A DNA stretch of 64,000 bases from Caulobacter segnis (GTDB lineage Bacteria; Pseudomonadota; Alphaproteobacteria; Caulobacterales; Caulobacteraceae): the NCBI RefSeq assembly GCF_003243465.1, contig NZ_QFQZ01000013.1:8595-72594 (forward strand), read 5' to 3'. Position numbers and translations under genes: made by a program. The notes below the pieces were generated by a model. It made no database searches, was not told the origin of the DNA, and worked only from the letters and a program-made list of their open reading frames with translations. This document shows positions 36,252 to 43,189 of the stretch, piece by piece; positions within the stretch are counted from its first letter, which is position 1; every line of letters begins with the position of its first letter.

Positions 36252-37337
36252 CTAAAGCGGACGCGCCCGGGACTGGGGCTTCTTGCCGTTGAGGATGAAG
36301 CTGATGACCTTGGCCACCGCCTCGAAGTGCTCGACAGGGATTTCCTCATCGACCTCGACGCTGGCGTAGAGGGCCCGCGCCAGGGGCGGATCCTCCAGCA
36401 CCGCCACGCCGTGCTCCTCGGCGATGGCGCGGATCTTCAGGGCCAGTTCGTCGACGCCTTTGGCCACGCAGAGCGGCGCGGGCGTCTCGCCCTGCTCGTA
36501 CTTCAGCGCCACGGCGTAGTGGGTCGGGTTCATCACGACCACGGTGGCTTTCGGCACCGCCTGCATCATGCGCTGGCGCGAGCGCTGCATCTGGATCTGG
36601 CGGCGCTTGCCCTTGATGTGCGGATCCCCGTCCGACTGCTTGAACTCTTCCTTGACCTCCTGGAGGGTCATCCGCATCCGGTTCATGAAACGCTGGCGCT
36701 GCCAGAACCAGTCGAAGGCCGCCGTGCCGGTGAGGAAAATGATCACCGCGATCAGCAGCGACTTCGACAGCTTCATCGCCTCGGGCAGCATCAACGCCGG
36801 GTCCAGGCCCACGAGGTTGCGCACCTCCCCGACGTGCGGCTTCAGCACCATCCAGGCGATCAGGCCGGTGACCAGGAACTTCACCGCCGACTTGGCGAAC
36901 TGGACGAAGCCGTCGATGCCGAAGATCCGGCCCAGGCCCTTGATCAGGTCCAGCTTGCTGAAGTCGGGCTTCAGCTTGGAGGGTGTCAGCAGGAAGCCAG
37001 ACTGGGCGATGTGGGCCGCGGCGCCGGCGGCGGCCGAAACCAGCATCACCAGGATCAGCGGCGGCAGGGCGGCCATGGTCGCCTGCTTCATCACCACCAT
37101 CGCCCCGCCGCTGGAGAGGTCGATGGTGCCGGCGTGGGCGATGAACGGATAGAGGGCGGCCGAGAGGTCGCGCGTCAGCCAGCCGCCGGCCAGGATCACC
37201 ACGGAGACGGCGCCGACCAGCGAGGCCAGTTGCGGGATATCGGCCGACTTGACGACGTCGCCCTTGGCGCGGGCGTCCGATAACCGTTTCGCCGACGGTT
37301 CTTCTGTTTTCGACTCGGGATCCGTATCGTCCGCCAT
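36252..37337 (-). CDS. flhB: flagellar type III export protein FlhB
   Basis: A 361-residue inner-membrane component of the flagellar secretion gate controlling the switch from rod/hook to filament export. The N-terminus has the charged motif KTEEPSAKRLSDARAKGDVVKS; four membrane helices cover about 35-210; the cytoplasmic domain has the self-cleavage site N270-P-T-H (VVMNPTHYAVALKYE). Length is normal. It is 9 bp downstream of fliR in the operon fliQ-fliR-flhB. Confidence 0.97.
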   Translation of the reverse strand: MADDTDPESKTEEPSAKRLSDARAKGDVVKSADIPQLASLVGAVSVVILAGGWLTRDLSAALYPFIAHAGTIDLSSGGAMVVMKQATMAALPPLILVMLVSAAAGAAAHIAQSGFLLTPSKLKPDFSKLDLIKGLGRIFGIDGFVQFAKSAVKFLVTGLIAWMVLKPHVGEVRNLVGLDPALMLPEAMKLSKSLLIAVIIFLTGTAAFDWFWQRQRFMNRMRMTLQEVKEEFKQSDGDPHIKGKRRQIQMQRSRQRMMQAVPKATVVVMNPTHYAVALKYEQGETPAPLCVAKGVDELALKIRAIAEEHGVAVLEDPPLARALYASVEVDEEIPVEHFEAVAKVISFILNGKKPQSRARPL

Positions 37338-37346
37338 GCGCGCGCC

Positions 37347-38102
37347 TTAAGCGAAGACCTGCAGGAGCTCGCGATAGCGGTCGGTCCAGACCATAGCGAT
37401 GCCGCCCAGGGAAAGGGCCAGCAGCGACAGGCCCAGGATGACGCTGAGCGGCGAGGCGACGAAGAAGATCTGGAAGGCGGGCATGACCCGGCCGACCAGG
37501 CCCGTGGCGAGGTTGAAGACCAGCGAGAAGACGATCACCGGCGCGGCCAGCTGGACGCCCAGCGAGAACGACTCCGCCACCGTGCGCACCGCCAGGGTGA
37601 CGGCGTCATTGACCGGCACGGCGCGGGTGAAAGGGAACAGAGTGTAGGACTTGACGATGGCGCCGATGAACAGGTGATGCAGCCCGGTGGCCATCACCAG
37701 CGTCAGCCCCAGCATCGACAGGAAGGTGGCCACCGCCGTGCTCGAGCCCTGCATCGAGGGGTTGGTCGTCTGGGCGAAGGACAGGGTCGTCTGCAGCGAA
37801 ATGATCTCGCCGGCCGTGGTCAGCGAGATCATGAACAGCCGCAGCACCGAGCCGATCATCAGGCCGATCAGGATCTCGTGGATGATCGCGCCGACCAGCC
37901 CGCCAAGCGTCGTCGGGATCGGCGGCACGGTGTCCTGGACCAGCGGGCCTAGCAGCAGCGCCATCAGCAGGGCGAAGGAAAGGCGGATGCGCGGCGGCAC
38001 GGTCTGGTCGCCGATGCCCGGCATGGTCATGACCATGGCGCCGACCCGCGAGAACACGAGGGCCGCGACATAGACCTGAAACGCCGTGGCGAACGCGTTC
38101 AC
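37347..38102 (-). CDS. fliR: flagellar biosynthesis protein FliR
   Basis: A 251-residue inner-membrane export gate component of the flagellar type III system, with about six membrane helices; recognisable stretches are FSRVGAMVMTMPGIG, LGLMIGSVLRLF-like LIGLMIGSVLRLFMISLTTA and FQIFFVASPLSVILGLSLL. The start is a GTG at 38102, 16 bp past fliQ, preceded by GGGCAGGGG. Encoded fliQ-fliR-flhB in one transcript. Confidence 0.96.
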   Translation of the reverse strand: MNAFATAFQVYVAALVFSRVGAMVMTMPGIGDQTVPPRIRLSFALLMALLLGPLVQDTVPPIPTTLGGLVGAIIHEILIGLMIGSVLRLFMISLTTAGEIISLQTTLSFAQTTNPSMQGSSTAVATFLSMLGLTLVMATGLHHLFIGAIVKSYTLFPFTRAVPVNDAVTLAVRTVAESFSLGVQLAAPVIVFSLVFNLATGLVGRVMPAFQIFFVASPLSVILGLSLLALSLGGIAMVWTDRYRELLQVFA

Positions 38103-38118
38103 GCCCCTGCCCTTTCCG

Positions 38119-38382
38119 CTATAGGCCAGCGATACGGGCGGCGATCTGGCGCATGAAGGCGCTCATCAGCGCGCCCATCATCGGCAGGAAGATCAGCAGC
38201 GAGACGAAGATCGCGACGATCTTGGGCGCATAGACCAGGGTCTGCTCCTGGATCTGGGTCAGGGCCTGGAACAGGCCGATAGCGACGCCGACCACCAGAC
38301 CGACGATCAGCACGGGCGCGCACAGCTTGAGCGTCAGCCAGATCGCGTCCCGGCCGACATCTAGAACCTCGGCGCCCGTCAT
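38119..38382 (-). CDS. fliQ: flagellar biosynthesis protein FliQ
   Basis: An 87-residue export gate component with two membrane helices: TLKLCAPVLIVGLVVGVAIG and the TLVYAPKIVAIFVSLLIFLP segment, with the FliQ motif FQALTQIQEQTL between. It is the first gene of the operon; a CtrA box is about 70-85 bp upstream. Confidence 0.97.
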   Translation of the reverse strand: MTGAEVLDVGRDAIWLTLKLCAPVLIVGLVVGVAIGLFQALTQIQEQTLVYAPKIVAIFVSLLIFLPMMGALMSAFMRQIAARIAGL

Positions 38383-38447
38383 CGAAAAGCCTCGTGGGAA
38401 TCGGCCGCCAAAGGCCGTGGAATCGACGGTTTCAGCTTGGGCGGAAT

Positions 38448-38466
38448 ATGGTTAACGAGGCGTTAG
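38448..38466 (-). promoter_or_regulatory. CtrA-binding site upstream of fliQ
   Basis: On the minus strand the sequence CTAA-CGCCTCG-TTAACCAT combines a TTAA-N7-TTAA type box (one mismatch, CTAA) with the TTAACCAT half-site. Position, about 70-85 bp before the fliQ start, and the known class II control of fliQ by CtrA in C. crescentus support function. This links the flagellar export operon (and possibly cckA behind it) to the cell-cycle regulator. Confidence 0.75.
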
Positions 38467-38562
38467 GGGTTGCCCTTGCGACGCCTTGGCGGGCGGCGCC
38501 GCGACGGTGGGTCGCGGCGTAGGGCGAGCGTCGCGACAACGCGGCTGTCATTGAAGTGCAAA

Positions 38563-38575
38563 ATAATTCGATTAT
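38563..38575. promoter_or_regulatory. ArsR operator ATAAT-TCG-ATTAT
   Basis: A short palindrome ATAAT-TCG-ATTAT sits 9 bp before the arsR start and is AT-rich against a high-GC background. Its form and position fit operators of ArsR/SmtB repressors (ATTCGATT core), so ArsR should bind its own promoter and release it with arsenite. Confidence 0.6.
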
Positions 38576-38584
38576 CCTGGAAAT

Positions 38585-38959
38585 ATGGAATCGTCGACAG
38601 CCGTCCAGATGCTCTCCGCCCTTGGCCAGGAAGCGCGCCTGGCGATCTTTCGCCTGCTGGTAAAGGCCGGCGACCAGGGGGTCGCGGCCGGCGATATCGC
38701 CCGCGCCTTGAGCGTCCTGCCCAATAGCCTTTCGGCGAACCTGAACGTCCTGTCCCGCGCAGGCCTGATCAGGTCCCGCCGCGAGGGCCGCTCGATCATC
38801 TATTTCGCCGACTACGGCGCGATGAGCGGCATGCTCGGCTTCCTGCTGGAGGACTGTTGCGGCGGCGCGCCGGCGGTCTGCGCACCGCTGAACGCGATCC
38901 TGAGCCGACAGGGCGGCTGCATTCCGGCCTGTGCGCCGTCCGCGAACGCCGCCCAATGA
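38585..38959 (+). CDS. arsR: ArsR family metalloregulator
   Basis: A 124-residue winged-helix repressor of arsenic genes. The DNA-binding helix-turn-helix is in GVAAGDIARALSVLPNSLSA NLNVLSRAGLI (split for length), and the C-terminal segment carries cysteine clusters LEDCCGG and GGCIPAC, candidates for arsenite binding; the classical CVCDLC in helix alpha-4 is absent, so the sensing site is of the C-terminal type. It overlaps the aquaporin gene by ATGA and heads the arsR-aquaporin-arsC operon. Confidence 0.92.
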   Translation: MESSTAVQMLSALGQEARLAIFRLLVKAGDQGVAAGDIARALSVLPNSLSANLNVLSRAGLIRSRREGRSIIYFADYGAMSGMLGFLLEDCCGGAPAVCAPLNAILSRQGGCIPACAPSANAAQ

Positions 38960-39627
38960 GCACCGGCCTGTCACGAAAACTCGCGGCCGAGAGCTTGGGA
39001 ACCGCCGTGCTCCTGGCCGTGGTGATCGGCTCGGGCGTCATGGGCGAGCGGTTGGCGGCCGGGAACACAGCGATAGCCCTGCTGGGCAACACCCTGGCCA
39101 CTGGCGCGGCGCTCGTCGTGCTGATCTGGATCTTCGGGCCGATCTCGGGCGCCCACTTCAACCCGGCGGTGACCCTGATCGCGGCCCTGCGGCGGGACCT
39201 GTCGCCGGTCACGGCGCTCGCTTATATCGCCGTCCAGATCGGCGGCGCGGTGCTGGGCGTGTGGGTCGCTCACGCCATGTTTGGGGAGCCAATCCTGCAG
39301 ATGTCGACCAAGCTGCGAAGCGGCGGCGCCCAGGCCTTTTCCGAGGTCGTGGCGACGTCTGGGCTGATCGGTACGATCCTCGGCGTATCGCGCTTCCGCC
39401 CGGACAGCACGCCGATGGCGGTCGGCCTTTACATCACGTCGGCCTACTGGTTCACCGCCTCGACATCCTTCGCCAACCCGGCGGTGACGCTCGCGCGGAG
39501 CCTGTCGGACACTTTCGCCGGCATCGCGCCCGCCAGCGCGCCGGCCTTCATCCTGGCCCAGGTCGTCGGCGCGCTACTCGCCGCCGGCGTCTTCGGCTGG
39601 CTTCTCAAGACGGAACGCACGGCATGA
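38956..39627 (+). CDS. MIP/aquaporin family channel, arsenite efflux type (AqpS-like)
   Basis: A 223-residue channel with six helices and the two pore motifs HFNPAVTL (about 69-72) and FANPAVTLAR (about 176-180). Its place between arsR and arsC matches the Sinorhizobium meliloti ars operon, where aqpS replaces ArsB and lets arsenite formed by ArsC leave the cell. Substrate arsenite is therefore inferred from context; glycerol or water is possible. Both ends overlap neighbouring genes by ATGA. Confidence 0.9.
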   Translation: MSTGLSRKLAAESLGTAVLLAVVIGSGVMGERLAAGNTAIALLGNTLATGAALVVLIWIFGPISGAHFNPAVTLIAALRRDLSPVTALAYIAVQIGGAVLGVWVAHAMFGEPILQMSTKLRSGGAQAFSEVVATSGLIGTILGVSRFRPDSTPMAVGLYITSAYWFTASTSFANPAVTLARSLSDTFAGIAPASAPAFILAQVVGALLAAGVFGWLLKTERTA

Positions 39628-40037
39628 CGACGACCGACTTCCCGATCACCATCTTTCACAATCCCGCCTGCGGCACCTCGCGCAACGTCGTGGCCATGGT
39701 CCGCGCGGCCGGCTACGAGCCCGAGGTCGTGGAGTATCTGAAGGCCGGCTGGACGCGGGATCAGCTGCGCGATCTCGCCGCCAGGAGCGGCCTGTCGCTG
39801 CGCCAGCTGATACGCGAGAAGGGAACGCCCGCCGAGAGCCTGGGCCTGCTGGCGGACGACGTCGCCGAGGATCGCATCCTCGACGCCATGGTCGAGCACC
39901 CCATCCTGGTGAACCGGCCGATTGTCGTCACCCCGAAGGGGACGAACCTGTGCCGCCCTTCGGAACGCGTACTCGACCTTCTGGAACAGCGCCCCGCCGT
40001 CTTCACCAAAGAAGACGGCGAGGTCGTCAAGACCTAG
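39624..40037 (+). CDS. arsC: arsenate reductase, glutaredoxin-dependent type
   Basis: A 137-residue ArsC of the E. coli plasmid R773 type. The active site is Cys16 in HNPACGTSRN; the oxyanion-binding arginines are in LIREKGTP and NRPIVVTPKGTNLCRPSE. It reduces arsenate to arsenite using glutathione and glutaredoxin; the product leaves through the aquaporin-type channel encoded upstream. ATG overlaps the channel stop; the TAG stop shares CTAG with the convergent gene. Confidence 0.95.
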   Translation: MTTTDFPITIFHNPACGTSRNVVAMVRAAGYEPEVVEYLKAGWTRDQLRDLAARSGLSLRQLIREKGTPAESLGLLADDVAEDRILDAMVEHPILVNRPIVVTPKGTNLCRPSERVLDLLEQRPAVFTKEDGEVVKT

Positions 40038-40336
40038 CGGATGCGGATGCGCACCGGGACCTGGATGTAGGAGCCCGCGCGGCTCTTGCCGTCGGGGCCC
40101 AGCAGGTCGACCTGGACCTGGGAAACCATCGACAGGGCCGCCTGGCCGACGCCCAGCTCGCTGGGGGTCTCCTCCTGCACGGTGCAGGCCGTCAGGCGGC
40201 CATCGCCCTTGACCAGGCAGTTCAGCAGGGCGACGGCTTCACGCGGCTGCGCGGCGGGCACGAGCATGTCCGAAGCGGCCTTGGCCGGAACGGGAGTGGA
40301 GACGACGGCGGCGGCCAAGGCGAGCGAAGCAATCAC
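40034..40336 (-). CDS. small secreted hypothetical protein (TonB-C-like motif)
   Basis: A 100-residue protein with a signal peptide (MIASLALAAAVVSTPVPAKA). The rest, ALLNCLVKGDGRLTACTVQE and VGQAALSMVSQVQV, follows the pattern of the TonB C-terminal domain fold (V-x-Y-x-V-x2-D-G-R-V-x-D-x-x-V-x3-S-x-P), but without a membrane anchor. Probably periplasmic; function unknown. It lies after the TPR-like gene on the same strand. Confidence 0.65.
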   Translation of the reverse strand: MIASLALAAAVVSTPVPAKAASDMLVPAAQPREAVALLNCLVKGDGRLTACTVQEETPSELGVGQAALSMVSQVQVDLLGPDGKSRAGSYIQVPVRIRIR

Positions 40337-40397
40337 GAGTTCATCCCTTTACTGGTCGTTCTCTGACGGGCCCTCTCCCGCCGCGTCCCGTTTCGGG

Positions 40398-41759
40398 TCA
40401 GGCGGCTGGGGCCCGTTGGAGACGTTGCAGGCTTTGTGCCGCCAGGTCGGTCAGCGATCGCAGGCCCAGCTCGGAGAAGATGTCGAAGGCCGCGGCCAGG
40501 GCGACGCCGGCCCGCGCCAGACGGCCGTCGTCGCGGCCGGTGATTTCGACCCGCGCCTCATAGAGGCGGGCCAGGTTCATCTGGGCGACCGCCCAGCTTG
40601 CCGGATCGCGCGCGCCACGCACCTCGGCCAGCTCGGCCTTGAACGCCAGTTCGGCCGCGTCCAGCACCGCCAGGTCGGCGGTCAGTTCGGCGCAGCGGGC
40701 CAGGCACAGGGCGCGGTTGTTGGCCACGTGGGCGCGCAGAGCCAGGGCCGGCTGAACCTTCAGGATCTGGGTCGCGCGGTCATAGGCCGACACGGCCTGT
40801 TCGAAGACACGCTCGCTGGTCGAGGCCTCGCCCATGGTTTGCAGGGCCGCGCCAAGCAAGGCCTGGGCGCGGGCCCAGTCCATCGGGCTGTGGTCGAGCG
40901 AGATCACCTGGGCGGCGTCGGTGATCGCCTGAACGCCGTCGGCGATGCAGCCCATCTCGCCGTCCAGGTCGCCGAGCTGCACCAGGGCCGCGCCCCGCAG
41001 GCACTCCAGTCGCCCCCAGACCAGCGGCTCGAAATCGGCGTCCAGACCCTCGAGCGCCGTCTTGGCCTCGGCCGCGGCGCGCTCCGCCAGCGTCCGGTCC
41101 TTCAGGCGGGCGGCGCAGGTGAGCACAAGGTCGACGCGGGTGGCGCGCTGTTCGGCCAGCAGCAGCCGGGCGGCGCCGCCCTTGGCCCGCTTGGCGGCGG
41201 CCAAGGCGCGCAGCGGACCTTCGAACGCCTGGACGGCGGCGAGCGCTCGGTCCAGATCGCCGTCCTGCAAGGCTGCGCGGCCGTCCAAGGCCGCCGATAG
41301 CGCGCCGCACAGCGCCGTGCGGTGATGCGCCGGCGTGCGGGCCAGGGTCGCGGTCGCCGCGGCGAGCAGGCCCTCGTCGCCAAAGAGGTCCGCGCCCTGG
41401 ATAGCCAGCATCACCTGCTCGCAGCGGGCGGCGGCCAGGCCGTCCTGGCGTCGCTCGCCCTCGAAGACCTTCACGGCCGCCTCGGCCTGGGCCGCGCCCT
41501 TGCGCAGGGCGGCGGCGTCGCCGGTGCGCCGCGCCAGCTCCCGCCAGATCACGGCGGCCTGCAGAAGACGCTCTCCTCGATCCTTAGCCTGCACCCGGCC
41601 AGCGGCCGCGTCGGCCGATCGAGCCTCATTGGTCAGCAGGCGCAGGTCCAGCAGCTCCAGCAGCGAGGTGTCGCCGCCCGTCAGGCCTTCGCGCCAGGCG
41701 CTCTTGGCCTCGGTCTCGACACCGAACAGCCGCTTCAGATCTCGTCCGAATTCGAACAT
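40398..41759 (-). CDS. conserved TPR-like alpha-solenoid protein
   Basis: A 453-residue soluble protein, almost entirely helical and alanine-rich, with repeated helical hairpins of the TPR kind, for example WAVAQMNLARLYEARVEI (about 385-402). It starts MFEFGRDLKRLFGVE. I chose ATG 41759; the longer frame from 41822 lacks family-like start sequence. A perfect CtrA box (41847-41861) lies about 90 bp upstream, so it is probably a cell-cycle regulated gene, possibly linked with flagellar assembly or polar development. No known product recognised. Confidence 0.75.
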   Translation of the reverse strand: MFEFGRDLKRLFGVETEAKSAWREGLTGGDTSLLELLDLRLLTNEARSADAAAGRVQAKDRGERLLQAAVIWRELARRTGDAAALRKGAAQAEAAVKVFEGERRQDGLAAARCEQVMLAIQGADLFGDEGLLAAATATLARTPAHHRTALCGALSAALDGRAALQDGDLDRALAAVQAFEGPLRALAAAKRAKGGAARLLLAEQRATRVDLVLTCAARLKDRTLAERAAAEAKTALEGLDADFEPLVWGRLECLRGAALVQLGDLDGEMGCIADGVQAITDAAQVISLDHSPMDWARAQALLGAALQTMGEASTSERVFEQAVSAYDRATQILKVQPALALRAHVANNRALCLARCAELTADLAVLDAAELAFKAELAEVRGARDPASWAVAQMNLARLYEARVEITGRDDGRLARAGVALAAAFDIFSELGLRSLTDLAAQSLQRLQRAPAA

Positions 41760-41846
41760 GGCCAGCGCACTCCACTTGGGGACGTCCCAACCCGGGACAG
41801 CCGTCGAAGGTTCAACGCCCAAGGAGCAAAACCGGAGCCAGCCGCT

Positions 41847-41861
41847 TTAACAAGTGGTTAA
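41847..41861. promoter_or_regulatory. perfect CtrA box TTAA-N7-TTAA
   Basis: TTAA-CAAGTGG-TTAA matches the CtrA consensus exactly. It is about 90 bp upstream of the TPR-like gene (minus strand) and about 280 bp upstream of the RNase H-like gene. A further TTAACCAT half-site is at 41879-41886. Confidence 0.75.
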
Positions 41862-41878
41862 TATGTCCTTATGCGCCG

Positions 41879-41886
41879 TTAACCAT
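41879..41886 (+). promoter_or_regulatory. CtrA half-site TTAACCAT
   Basis: The exact eight-base half-site TTAACCAT lies 17 bp from the full CtrA box, giving a second contact in the same divergent control region. Confidence 0.5.
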
Positions 41887-41952
41887 AAATATTTCCGAAG
41901 CCTTCAGACATGACCCTCATGTTCGACCAAAAAGGCTGAAATCGCATCGAAC

Positions 41953-41968
41953 TGGCACACTTCTTGCT
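41953..41968 (+). promoter_or_regulatory. sigma-54 promoter, perfect -24/-12
   Basis: TGGCACACTTCTTGCT matches the sigma-54 consensus TGGCAC-N5-TTGCW at every fixed base and points towards the RNase H-like gene, with a predicted start of transcription near 41979. In Caulobacter sigma-54 drives class III/IV flagellar and stalk genes together with FlbD or other activators. The leader to the next plausible start codon is about 165 bases and contains no other good gene. Confidence 0.8.
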
Positions 41969-42143
41969 TAACAGAATTAACCCTGAGCGGCCCAGGCCGC
42001 CAAATTTTAGAACAGCGTTCATCGATCTTAAAATGACGTTAACCCTAAGTTTGGAGTCGATGTTTACCCTCTGTTCACCACCCCTCCCCGAGCAGAAGCA
42101 AAGCAGGTAGAAGCTCCGCCGGATCGTTGATTGGGAGCCCGCC

Positions 42144-42623
42144 ATGGTCGCCGTCACCCTGTGGATCGCCAGCCTATGCCGCCAGGACCCGAGCTATGGC
42201 GGCTGGTCCTACGTGCGCCGGACCGAGGGCGAGACCGGCGCGGCCGCGATCAAGGGCGCGGCCGGCGGCGAGCGTCGGACCACCGCGGCCAAGATGAGCC
42301 TGACGGCCTTGATCGAGGCGCTCGACGGGCTGTCGGACCTGCCGGCCGACACGGCGGTGACCTTGCGCTTTTCGGACCTTGAGCTCGCCGGCCAGCTGGT
42401 CACCGCTGACGGCGACTACGCCACCTCCGAGCCGGACGCCTGGGCCGCCGCCCGCGCCGCCGTCGCCGCGCGCCCCGTGCTGGAGATGGTCCCCGCCTCG
42501 GCCGACGACGACACCCACGGCTTCCTGGCGGCCTGGGCGGAGTTCGGCCTCGACACCAGCAAGTCGCGCGGGACCTTCAAGGCCGCGATTCCCAAGCCGA
42601 ACCTGATGAAGTTCCCAGGCTGA
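42144..42623 (+). CDS. degenerate RNase H-like protein
   Basis: A 159-residue protein whose first half resembles RNase HI (YGGWSYVRR, GGERRTTAAKMSLTALIEAL, VTLRFSDLELAGQLV). The catalytic carboxylates are mostly lost: the position of the D in the D-G-S motif and the E of the N-R-M-E-L motif are not acidic here (the latter is K-M-S-L). It is therefore unlikely to be an active RNase H and may be a nucleic-acid- or protein-binding derivative. ATG has GGGAG seven bases upstream. It lies behind a perfect sigma-54 promoter, so flagellar or developmental control is likely. Confidence 0.65.
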   Translation: MVAVTLWIASLCRQDPSYGGWSYVRRTEGETGAAAIKGAAGGERRTTAAKMSLTALIEALDGLSDLPADTAVTLRFSDLELAGQLVTADGDYATSEPDAWAAARAAVAARPVLEMVPASADDDTHGFLAAWAEFGLDTSKSRGTFKAAIPKPNLMKFPG

Positions 42624-42624
42624 C

Positions 42625-43017
42625 CTAGCCCCGGCAGGCGACGATCAGATCCGCCGTCGCCGGATTGCAGGCGAAGGGGATATCGTAGAGCGTCGCCAGG
42701 CGAATGAGCGCCTTGACGTCGACATCGTGCGGCTGCGGCGACAGCGGGTCGACAAAGAAGATCAGCACATCCAGCCGCCCCTCGGCGATCATCGCGCCCA
42801 GTTGCTGGTCGCCGCCGAGTGGACCGCTCTTCAGCCGCGTCAGCTCAAGGTCCGGCAGCGCCTGCAGGATCCGCCCGCCCGTCGTGCCGGTCGCGAACAG
42901 CGTCTTGTCCTTCAGGAAATCCGCATGAGCCTTGGCCCAATCGACCAGGGCGGCCTTCTTGTCGTCGTGCGCGACCAATCCGATCGAAAGCGGGCCGGCG
43001 GCGAGAGAGGCGGACAT
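42625..43017 (-). CDS. mgsA: methylglyoxal synthase
   Basis: A 130-residue enzyme converting dihydroxyacetone phosphate to methylglyoxal and phosphate. Motifs: GLVAHDDKKAALVDWA, FATGTTGGRI (phosphate site), SGPLGGDQQLGAMIAEG with the catalytic aspartate, and FFVDPLSPQPHDVDVKAL. Short at the C-terminus but normal for alphaproteobacteria. It stops 1 bp from the convergent RNase H-like gene. Provides a bypass when phosphate limits glycolysis. Confidence 0.95.
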   Translation of the reverse strand: MSASLAAGPLSIGLVAHDDKKAALVDWAKAHADFLKDKTLFATGTTGGRILQALPDLELTRLKSGPLGGDQQLGAMIAEGRLDVLIFFVDPLSPQPHDVDVKALIRLATLYDIPFACNPATADLIVACRG

Positions 43018-43189
43018 GGCGGCGATTCCTGGCGGCTAAGGGTCGCACTCATTTCGCGCCGCGCGCGTGAAGGCAAGCCTGGCTCTGCTCGCGACTTGGG
43101 CATCAGCCGTGGCGAGGCGCCCTCGCCTCTTGCGCGACGGCTCTGCGAGGTTCGTCCTTATGCGTCAGACATCGGGGGGAACATCCATC

